7,469 nucleotides of DNA, from assembly GCA_017560285.1 (NCBI GenBank), contig JAFYOG010000006.1:1-7469 (forward strand), given 5' to 3'. Made by a program: the position numbers and the translations under genes. Origin of the DNA: Clostridia bacterium. Its GTDB lineage: Bacteria; Bacillota; Clostridia; Oscillospirales; CAG-382. The notes beneath the pieces are model-generated. The model was not told the DNA's origin. It was given only the letters and a program-made list of their open reading frames with translations, and did not search any database. This document shows positions 1 through 6,036 of the stretch, one piece after another. Every line of letters starts with the position of its first letter. Within the stretch, counting starts at the first letter, position 1.

Positions 1-1
1 C

Positions 2-1243
2 GTGTATTCCAGCGAGCGTGTTGGTAGAGATAGTGCCGATAGAAGTGAATATAAAGTAAAAATGCAATTTGCATTTGCTTTTACAAACGAAGTTAATCTT
101 ATCGAATATTATCACAACTCTTCTTATTTGGAACACGGCGGTTCGCCCGATAAAGCCACAAGAAGCGCATTCGTTTGGGCAATAGACCAATATGCTAAAA
201 ACAACGGAAAATACAATAAGAACGAAAGCAAGATTTTGTTCTCGGACGTAGAAGATTCGTTGGTGTTGGTTGTAAATTCATTCTCTACACAAACATCTTA
301 CGCCAACCAAACAAAAAAGGCCATAAATAACGTATTTATAGCCGAGGCAATGACCGAATTTTTTAAGCATTCTTTAGAAGTTTTCTTTGCGGAAAACCCT
401 CAGGCGGCAGATAAAATAGTTGCGCAGGTTCTTGTAAACAAGCGTGCGCGTGAATCTGCTGAGCATATGAGAGTTTCCTCTAAAAAGAAGCTTACCGCTA
501 CCCTTGATATTACCAATACTGTAGATAAGTTCGTGGCTTGCCGTCTGCGCGATCCCGATCGTTGCGAGCTTTATATAGTTGAAGGTGATTCTGCATTGAC
601 AAGCTGTAAATTAGCGCGCGATGCGGAATTCCAGGCGATTATTCCCGTTCGCGGCAAAACCTTAAATTGCCTTAAGGCTTCCTTTGACCGTATTATGAAG
701 AGCGATATAATTCTTGATTTAATTAAGGTTATAGGTTGTGGCGTAGAAGCAAAACAGTTAAAAACAAAAGGTGTTTCTGCCTTTGATCTAAGCGCATTGC
801 GTTGGAATAAGATTATTATTTGTACCGATGCGGACGAAGACGGATATCAGATAAGAACGTTAATTCTTACTATTTTTTACAGACTCTTGCCCACGTTGAT
901 TAAAGAGGGACGAATATATATTGCAGAAACCCCCTTATATCAGATTAATTGCGGTGACGATACCTTCTTTGCATACAACGAAACCGAAAAAATAGAATTG
1001 CTTCAAAAGCTTGAAGGTAAAAAATATACAATTCAACGTTCCAAGGGTCTTGGTGAAAACGATGCGGATATGATGAGTCTTACAACAATGAAACCTGCTA
1101 CAAGAAAGCTTGTTAGAATTATGCCCGAGGACGAGCAAAAAACGTACGAAATGTTTGACGTTTTGCTTGGCGACAATATTGTGGGCAGAAAAGATTTTAT
1201 TGCTACACACGGCGCAAAATATCTTAATCTTGCTGATATTTAA
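2..1243 (+). CDS. parE: Type IIA DNA topoisomerase subunit B (ParE/GyrB family), 5'-truncated by window edge
   Basis: This subunit supplies the ATPase and the metal-binding TOPRIM half of a type IIA topoisomerase, which passes one duplex through a transient double-strand break in another. The frame is open to the left edge, so the GTG at position 2 is probably an internal codon. Family proteins are about 640-650 residues, so roughly 240 N-terminal residues (the GHKL ATPase core) are missing. Numbering from position 2, the transducer domain covers about 20-160, with the ATP-contacting QTK loop at 103-105. TOPRIM starts with EGDSA (194-198; E194 is the catalytic acid) and continues through PVRGK (215-219) to the metal-binding TDADEDG (275-281, acids D276, D278 and D280). 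The C-terminal KGLGEND (348-354) and the GDxxxxR-type tail follow. The usual EGDSAGGS reads EGDSALTS here. The partner A subunit starts 11 bases downstream. Assignment to ParE rather than GyrB rests on the partner lacking a GyrA box and is moderately sure; family membership is certain. Confidence 0.88.
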   Translation: MYSSERVGRDSADRSEYKVKMQFAFAFTNEVNLIEYYHNSSYLEHGGSPDKATRSAFVWAIDQYAKNNGKYNKNESKILFSDVEDSLVLVVNSFSTQTSYANQTKKAINNVFIAEAMTEFFKHSLEVFFAENPQAADKIVAQVLVNKRARESAEHMRVSSKKKLTATLDITNTVDKFVACRLRDPDRCELYIVEGDSALTSCKLARDAEFQAIIPVRGKTLNCLKASFDRIMKSDIILDLIKVIGCGVEAKQLKTKGVSAFDLSALRWNKIIICTDADEDGYQIRTLILTIFYRLLPTLIKEGRIYIAETPLYQINCGDDTFFAYNETEKIELLQKLEGKKYTIQRSKGLGENDADMMSLTTMKPATRKLVRIMPEDEQKTYEMFDVLLGDNIVGRKDFIATHGAKYLNLADI

Positions 1244-1244
1244 T

Positions 1245-1249
1245 GAGGT
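1245..1249 (+). promoter_or_regulatory. Ribosome binding site of the topoisomerase A subunit gene
   Basis: GAGGT lies five bases before the ATG at 1255 and immediately after the stop codon of the B subunit. It supports that start and suggests the two subunits are made from one message. No promoter or terminator fits in the 11-base gap. Confidence 0.75.
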
Positions 1250-1254
1250 AAACA

Positions 1255-3483
1255 ATGGCTAAGAAAAAGACTAAAATTATAGAGCCTGAAATAATTTCTG
1301 AACCTATTGATGTTCCCATAACGAATATACTTGAAACAAACTATATGCCGTATGCGATGAGCGTTATCGTTTCGCGCGCTATTCCTGAAATCGACGGCTT
1401 TAAGCCTTCCCACAGAAAACTTCTTTATATGATGTTTAAAATGGGTTTGCTTACCGGCAACAAGATGAAGAGCGCCACCGTTGTTGGTAGAACAATGGCG
1501 TTGAATCCTCACGGCGATGCGGCAATATACGAAACCTTGGTACGTTTAACAACCGGCAAGGAAAGCCTTTTGCACCCTTTTATCGAATCTAAGGGTAGCT
1601 TTGGTAAGCAATATTCCGACGATGCATATGCGGCTTCCCGTTATACAGAGTGCAAGCTTGCAAAAATCAGCGAAGAAATTTTCGACGGTATAGATAAAGA
1701 CGCCGTTGATTTTGTAGATAACTATGATGGAACTATGACCGAGCCCGTAGTGTTACCTACAAGTTTTCCCAATATTTTGGTATCACCTAATTCCGGTATT
1801 GCAGTGGGTATGGCCAGCGAAATATGCTCCTTTAACCTACGCGAGGTTTGCGAGGTTACACAAGCATATTTGCGCAACGAGGATATTTCCACCGATGAAA
1901 TTATGGAAATTCTTAAAGCCCCTGATTTTTCTACCGGCGGATTATTAATTTACGACAGAGAAAAAATTAAGGAAATATACGAAACCGGCAAAGGATCTAT
2001 AAAGGTTAGGGCAAAGTATATTTACGATAAAGCAGAAAACAGAATTGAAGTTCTTCAGATCCCTTATACCACAACGTTGGGCAAAATACGTGAATCTATG
2101 ATCCAGCTTGTAAAAGAAGGGAAGCTTAAGGACGTTTCCGACGTTCGCGATGAAATCGATATTAACGGTTTTAAAATGGCGATTGATCTTAAGCGCGGCG
2201 TTGATCCGGAAAAACTTATGCAAAAGCTGTTTAAGCTTACAAAATTAGAAGACGATTTTAAATGCAATTTCAATATTCTTGTTGGCGGCATCCCCCAAAC
2301 CCTTGGAATTAAAGACATATTAGAAGAATGGTGTGCATTTAGAGTAGAATGTTTACGTCGTACCTATATATATGAATTAGGCAAAAAGACAGACAAATTG
2401 CATTTGTTGCAAGGTTTAAAATCTATCTTGCTTGATATAGACAAGGCTATCGCTATCATACGCGGCACAGAAAACGAAAAAGACGTTGTGCCTAACTTAA
2501 TGGCAGGCTTTTCTATAGATGAGGTACAAGCCGAATACGTTGCTGATATTAAGTTGCGCAACCTTAACAAGCAGTATATTTTAAAACGTATTGAAGAGAT
2601 AGAAGAATTAGAAAAGGCAATAGCAGATCTAAAGCTTCTTATTTCAAGCGAACGCAGAATTAAAACACGAATAATTAAACAGCTTTCTGATATTGCCAAT
2701 AAATACGGCGCACCCAGAAAGACCTATATTATTGATAAAGACGAAATTGACGATGCCAATATAGAAGAAGGCATTGCGGAATACCCCTGCGAAGCGTTTT
2801 TAAGTATGGAAGGTTACTTTAAAAAGTGCACCTTAGCTTCTTTGCGCGGTAACGACGTTCAAAAATACAAAGAAAACGATTATATGCGCAGTCATTTCGT
2901 TACTAACAATACCGATGAAATATTGTTCTTTACAAGCGAAGCTCAGGTATATAAATCCCGCTTAAACGATTTCGAAGATTCCAAAGCGAGCGCGTTGGGT
3001 GATTACGTTCCGGCTAAACTTAAGTTTAATGATGACGAAAAGGTTATTTCTGCGGTTTGCCTAAAGGATTATAAAGGCAGGGTTGTTATTTTCTTCGAAA
3101 ACGGCAAGGCTGTTTCTATACCTTTGGATTCCTACGCAACAAAAACCAACCGTAAAAAGCTTACTAATGCGTTTAACGCAAGCTCCCCCGCAGTTGCTGT
3201 ATTTTTGGCAAATGGCAAGAACGAATATTTAGTTCGTTCCGATGATGATCGTGCGTTGTTGATTAAAGAAGGACAAATTATCGAAAAATCCACTAAAACA
3301 TCCTGCGGCAGTACTTTATATACCCTTAAAAAAGGTAAAAAAGTGGTTTCTGTTTCTGTTTATGACCCCGAAACCAAGAAGCTGCAAAAGGAATCCAGAT
3401 ACAGAAAGAGCAAATTACCCGCAGCAGGCGTTTTGTTTGAAGATAGCGATCCCGATATAACACAACAGCGCCTTTTGGACTGA
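1255..3483 (+). CDS. parC: Type IIA DNA topoisomerase subunit A (ParC-like), full length
   Basis: This is the DNA-breaking and rejoining subunit that forms an A2B2 enzyme with the upstream gene product. Its 742 residues match ParC lengths better than the usual 800-plus of GyrA. The winged-helix core starts at MPYAMSVIVSRAIPE (31-45), followed by KPSHRK (50-55) and NPHGD (84-88). The catalytic pair is R129-Y130 in AASRYTE; Y130 forms the covalent bond to DNA. SGIAVGMA (180-187) carries the isoleucine that intercalates and bends DNA. The tower domain and a long, charged coiled coil (about 360-480) follow, then a C-terminal beta-pinwheel (about 510-715). Blade motifs such as ILFFTSEAQVYKS (556-568) are visible. 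Where gyrases carry the QRRGGKG-type GyrA box (about 528-545), the sequence reads LASLRGNDVQKYKE, so wrapping and negative supercoiling activity is unlikely. Two residues of the quinolone pocket differ from E. coli GyrA (A89 for Ser83, E93 for Asp87). A gyrase-like role is not excluded. Confidence 0.9.
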   Translation: MAKKKTKIIEPEIISEPIDVPITNILETNYMPYAMSVIVSRAIPEIDGFKPSHRKLLYMMFKMGLLTGNKMKSATVVGRTMALNPHGDAAIYETLVRLTTGKESLLHPFIESKGSFGKQYSDDAYAASRYTECKLAKISEEIFDGIDKDAVDFVDNYDGTMTEPVVLPTSFPNILVSPNSGIAVGMASEICSFNLREVCEVTQAYLRNEDISTDEIMEILKAPDFSTGGLLIYDREKIKEIYETGKGSIKVRAKYIYDKAENRIEVLQIPYTTTLGKIRESMIQLVKEGKLKDVSDVRDEIDINGFKMAIDLKRGVDPEKLMQKLFKLTKLEDDFKCNFNILVGGIPQTLGIKDILEEWCAFRVECLRRTYIYELGKKTDKLHLLQGLKSILLDIDKAIAIIRGTENEKDVVPNLMAGFSIDEVQAEYVADIKLRNLNKQYILKRIEEIEELEKAIADLKLLISSERRIKTRIIKQLSDIANKYGAPRKTYIIDKDEIDDANIEEGIAEYPCEAFLSMEGYFKKCTLASLRGNDVQKYKENDYMRSHFVTNNTDEILFFTSEAQVYKSRLNDFEDSKASALGDYVPAKLKFNDDEKVISAVCLKDYKGRVVIFFENGKAVSIPLDSYATKTNRKKLTNAFNASSPAVAVFLANGKNEYLVRSDDDRALLIKEGQIIEKSTKTSCGSTLYTLKKGKKVVSVSVYDPETKKLQKESRYRKSKLPAAGVLFEDSDPDITQQRLLD

Positions 3484-3486
3484 TAT

Positions 3487-3515
3487 TTGACATTTCGGTT
3501 CTTTAATGATATAAT
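3487..3515 (+). promoter_or_regulatory. Sigma-A type promoter with perfect -35, -10 and extended -10 elements
   Basis: TTGACA (3487-3492) and TATAAT (3510-3515) are separated by exactly 17 bases, and a TG one base upstream of the -10 (3507-3508) adds the extended -10 element. All twelve hexamer bases match the vegetative consensus. The -35 starts three bases after the topoisomerase A stop codon. Transcription should start near 3521-3523, giving a leader of only about 15-17 bases before the ATG at 3538. It is predicted to drive gdpP-rplI-dnaB and probably the gene beyond. No terminator precedes it, so read-through from the topoisomerase genes may add to expression. Confidence 0.88.
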
Positions 3516-3521
3516 GAAATG
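3491..3521. repeat. Short inverted repeat spanning the promoter (possible operator)
   Basis: CATTTC (3491-3496) and GAAATG (3516-3521) are perfect 6-base inverted arms around a 19-base centre. The left arm overlaps the last two bases of the -35 and the right arm directly follows the -10, so a protein bound to both would cover the promoter. The arms are short and could arise by chance in AT-rich sequence. No regulator is encoded nearby. Confidence 0.25.
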
Positions 3522-3525
3522 ATTT

Positions 3526-3532
3526 AGGAGGT
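3526..3532 (+). promoter_or_regulatory. Strong Shine-Dalgarno sequence of the c-di-AMP phosphodiesterase gene
   Basis: AGGAGGT is a full-strength Shine-Dalgarno match placed five bases before the ATG at 3538, and it fixes that start. It lies only a few bases after the predicted transcription start, so the whole leader is essentially a ribosome binding site. Confidence 0.9.
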
Positions 3533-3537
3533 AAAAT

Positions 3538-5568
3538 ATGAATAGAGTTTCTAAATTTTTTCATAATTTTTCCTATGAACTTATAGGTTTATGCATATTA
3601 TTAATTTTGTCCGCTACGCTTATTTTTGTTAATAAGTTATCGGGCTTAATAGTTTTTGCAGGCGCGATTGTATATGGAATAATTTTGGTTATTCTGTTTT
3701 GTACAGGGAAAAGCGGCTTATTTTCTAAGTTTGATTCGGTGGGAATGTCCCAAATGATACATTCAATGGTAGAAAATCTCGATTCTCCCGTAATGGTCGT
3801 TAACGAATCTAATAAAATCGTTTGGACAAACCGCGAGTTTGATTCCTTAACAGAGGTATCTCAGCACCACATTACTTCGGGTACGTCGCATCTGTTCGAC
3901 GGAAAGTTTGCTTATCGCAATCTGCAAGCAAGCTACGAGGAATTTGTTGATTTTATTCCTGTAGATACCACACATTCCTATTACGAAGTACGTGTATTTC
4001 CTTTAGAAACCAAGCAGCAGAAGTTGTTTGGTACAATTTGGTATTCCCGCGATAACGAGAAAAAGCTTAAAAAAGAATACGAGGACAGTGCGGTTCGTGT
4101 AGCTTATATTGTTATTGATAATACCAACGAGGTTACCGAAGAGGTTCAGGAAAACCGACGTTTCGGTTCTGCTACCGTTAATAAGCTTTTATTCGAATGG
4201 GCAAAGAGCTGTTCTGCAATACTTACCGAATATGATCGTGATAAGTACGTTATGCAGTTTGAAAATCGTTATTTAAAAGGTATTATCGATACAAAATTTG
4301 ATATTTTGGATAAGGTTGTAGAAGCATCCTTGGATGAATCTGCAACGCCTATAACGATTTCTATCGGTGTATCATCCGAATTTGGCACGCTTGCAGAAAA
4401 GCGCGAATCGGCACAAGCGGCTTTGCGTTCCGCATTACAGCGCGGCGGCGCTTTGGCGGTTGTTAAAACAATCGACGGCGAAGACAGCTACGGCGGTAAA
4501 ACAAAGGCTGTTCAACGTCAGACTAAAATCCGTTCAAGACTGTGCAGAGATATTTTATGCGACAATATTCCTGCGGCATCTAACGTTATAATTATGGGGC
4601 ATTCTCGTCCCGACTTCGACTCTATAGCATCCAATATCGGTATTTCAAAGCTTGTTCAAAGCTATAATAAACCGTATTGTATCGTTGCCGATAAAAACGA
4701 TGCTAATATATCTAAAATCATTGAACTGATTGCAGATTTTCCTGAATATCAAAACGTATTTGTAGATGCAGTTTACGCACAAGAACAGCTTACACCCGAT
4801 ACGTTGGTTATTATTACTGATGCATCTAATCCCGATCTGTTCGCCGCACGCGGTGTTTACGAAAACGCAAGTAAGGTAGTTGTAATCGATCACCATGCAA
4901 TTAAAGAGGTATTGGGTCCGCAGGTAATTCAACCTACTAACATAGACCCAACTGCCTCCAGTGCATCCGAGCTTGTATGTGAAATTTTGGAATTATCTTT
5001 AAATCCTTATATTTTACGCCAAGAAGAGGCACAAATTTTAATGGCGGGCATTCTGTTGGATACTCAGTTCTTTTCTAGAGATACCGGCACCAGAACTTAT
5101 TCTGCTTGCATGTATCTTAAGAGCGCCGGTGCCGAAGCAGGCAAGGCGAAGAATTTGTTCAAATCTGATGTTGAACAATTCCGCACTGTTGCTAAAATAG
5201 AGCAGAATATGGAAATTTATCTCGATAAATTCGCTATATCTACATATAACGAAAACAATAATCCTCAAAATAAGGTAACCGCATCTAAGGCTGCCGAACG
5301 TCTTGTTGATATAGACGGTATTTCTGCTTCTTTTGTTCTGTATTCTTTAGATAACGGTATTAACTTATCGGCAAGAAGCGATGGCACAATAAACGTAATT
5401 AATATAGCCACCTTGCTTGGCGGCGGTGGCCACTTCCAATCTGCAGGTGCCGTTATAAGAAGGCGCGAAAACGGAGCGCTTGGCGAAACTGTATACGATA
5501 TGGATACAGCGCTGGCAGTTCTTAAAAATGCTATTTCCGAATATATGGGAAATGTGAAAGAAGGTTAA
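3538..5568 (+). CDS. gdpP: GdpP/YybT-type membrane c-di-AMP phosphodiesterase (PAS - degenerate GGDEF - DHH/DHHA1)
   Basis: The predicted role is hydrolysis of cyclic-di-AMP to pApA at the inner face of the membrane, lowering a messenger that controls potassium, osmolyte and cell-wall balance. The 676 residues match the usual length of about 650-680. Two membrane segments form an N-terminal hairpin (about 13-32 and 36-56). A PAS-like sensor follows (about 75-165; SPVMVVNESNKIVWTN at 83-98), then a degenerate GGDEF domain (about 185-315) whose signature has decayed to RGGALA (302-307). The DHH domain keeps the metal ligands: H355, D359 and D361 in GHSRPDFDS, D428 in TDASNP, D451-H452-H453, and D508 in LLDTQ. 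DHHA1 ends with the substrate-binding GGGGHFQSAGA (628-638). The DHH half therefore looks active, while the GGDEF half should not make c-di-GMP. In characterised family members the PAS domain binds heme and the GGDEF remnant has weak ATPase activity; neither can be read from this sequence. It is first in its own transcription unit, and its 3' end holds the rplI ribosome binding site. Confidence 0.93.
   Translation: MNRVSKFFHNFSYELIGLCILLILSATLIFVNKLSGLIVFAGAIVYGIILVILFCTGKSGLFSKFDSVGMSQMIHSMVENLDSPVMVVNESNKIVWTNREFDSLTEVSQHHITSGTSHLFDGKFAYRNLQASYEEFVDFIPVDTTHSYYEVRVFPLETKQQKLFGTIWYSRDNEKKLKKEYEDSAVRVAYIVIDNTNEVTEEVQENRRFGSATVNKLLFEWAKSCSAILTEYDRDKYVMQFENRYLKGIIDTKFDILDKVVEASLDESATPITISIGVSSEFGTLAEKRESAQAALRSALQRGGALAVVKTIDGEDSYGGKTKAVQRQTKIRSRLCRDILCDNIPAASNVIIMGHSRPDFDSIASNIGISKLVQSYNKPYCIVADKNDANISKIIELIADFPEYQNVFVDAVYAQEQLTPDTLVIITDASNPDLFAARGVYENASKVVVIDHHAIKEVLGPQVIQPTNIDPTASSASELVCEILELSLNPYILRQEEAQILMAGILLDTQFFSRDTGTRTYSACMYLKSAGAEAGKAKNLFKSDVEQFRTVAKIEQNMEIYLDKFAISTYNENNNPQNKVTASKAAERLVDIDGISASFVLYSLDNGINLSARSDGTINVINIATLLGGGGHFQSAGAVIRRRENGALGETVYDMDTALAVLKNAISEYMGNVKEG
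5556..5564 (+). promoter_or_regulatory. Ribosome binding site of rplI inside the end of gdpP
   Basis: The purine run GAAAGAAGG ends nine bases before the ATG at 5574 and lies wholly within the last codons of gdpP. Ribosomes finishing gdpP would therefore pass over it, which suggests translational coupling across the 5-base gap. Confidence 0.65.
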
Positions 5569-5573
5569 ATTTA

Positions 5574-6017
5574 ATGAAAGTAATTTTACTTGAAGACGTA
5601 AAAGGCCAAGGTAAAAAGGGTGAATTAATCAACACATCGGACGGATATGCGAGAAATTTCCTTTTTCCTAAAAAATTGGCAAAGCCTGCTGATGCAAGCT
5701 CTATAAAAGAGATCGAAACCAAAAAGGAAAGTCAGGCTTTCCATTTGGCAGAAGAAAAGAAAAAAGCAGAGGAAACAAAGGCCTTTTTGTCTGATAAAAA
5801 AATAGTATTTAAAACAAGTGGCGGTGCAGACGGCCGTCTTTACGGTGCCGTAACCACCAAAGACGTAAGCGATAAAATAGAAAAGGATTTGGGCTTAAAA
5901 ATTGACAAAAAATCCATTTCTATTTCAACCACAATAAAAACTGCAGGTGAATATACCGCAAAGATTAAATTATTCCAGGGCATAACTGCAGATTTAAAGT
6001 TAATTGTAGAAGCTTAA
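5574..6017 (+). CDS. rplI: 50S ribosomal protein L9 (bL9)
   Basis: bL9 is an elongated protein of the large ribosomal subunit that binds 23S rRNA near the L1 stalk through its N-terminal domain and helps maintain reading-frame fidelity. The 147 residues match the usual length of about 148-150. The N-terminal rRNA-binding signature is very clear: MKVILLEDVKGQGKKGE at 1-17 and DGYARNFLFPKKLA at 23-36. A long charged helix (about 40-78) rich in Lys and Glu connects it to the C-terminal domain (about 79-147), where GRLYGAVTTKDV (87-98) is the family hallmark. Near the end, the LHPEV-like stretch typical of many bL9 proteins reads LFQGI (133-137), a mild divergence. It starts 5 bases after gdpP and is followed 19 bases later by dnaB, the order known from Bacillus subtilis. 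Confidence 0.97.
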   Translation: MKVILLEDVKGQGKKGELINTSDGYARNFLFPKKLAKPADASSIKEIETKKESQAFHLAEEKKKAEETKAFLSDKKIVFKTSGGADGRLYGAVTTKDVSDKIEKDLGLKIDKKSISISTTIKTAGEYTAKIKLFQGITADLKLIVEA

Positions 6018-6024
6018 GAAGTAA

Positions 6025-6030
6025 AGAGGA
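6025..6030 (+). promoter_or_regulatory. Ribosome binding site of dnaB
   Basis: AGAGGA sits six bases before the ATG at 6037 in the 19-base gap after rplI. It supports the start, which also gives the N-terminal helicase signature at the usual distance from the initiator Met. Confidence 0.75.
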
Positions 6031-6036
6031 TTAGCA

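Noticed and set aside
596..601. TTGACA hexamer inside the topoisomerase B gene
   Set aside because: No -10-like hexamer occurs 16-18 bases downstream (the sequence there is GC-rich), and the bases encode the conserved TOPRIM segment.
669..678. Perfect 10-base palindrome GCCTTAAGGC
   Set aside because: It lies in codons for the conserved LNCLKA stretch of the TOPRIM domain, so coding constraint explains it.
935..1512. Reverse-strand open frames opposite the topoisomerase genes
   Set aside because: They lie fully opposite strongly conserved coding sequence, show no recognisable domain, and are low-complexity or Cys/His/Phe-rich as expected for antisense shadows.
3484..3537. Terminator or riboswitch between the topoisomerase genes and gdpP
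   Set aside because: The gap is only 54 bases and is filled by the promoter and ribosome binding site. There is no GC stem with a T-tract and no room for a c-di-AMP (ydaO-type) riboswitch.
4367..4591. Plus-strand open frame of 74 codons inside gdpP
   Set aside because: It is out of frame within the GGDEF-DHH linker, has no ribosome binding site, and its product is unlike any family I recognise.
5902..5907. TTGACA hexamer inside rplI as a possible promoter for dnaB
   Set aside because: Sequence 16-18 bases downstream does not resemble TATAAT, and dnaB has a tight 19-base gap consistent with co-transcription.
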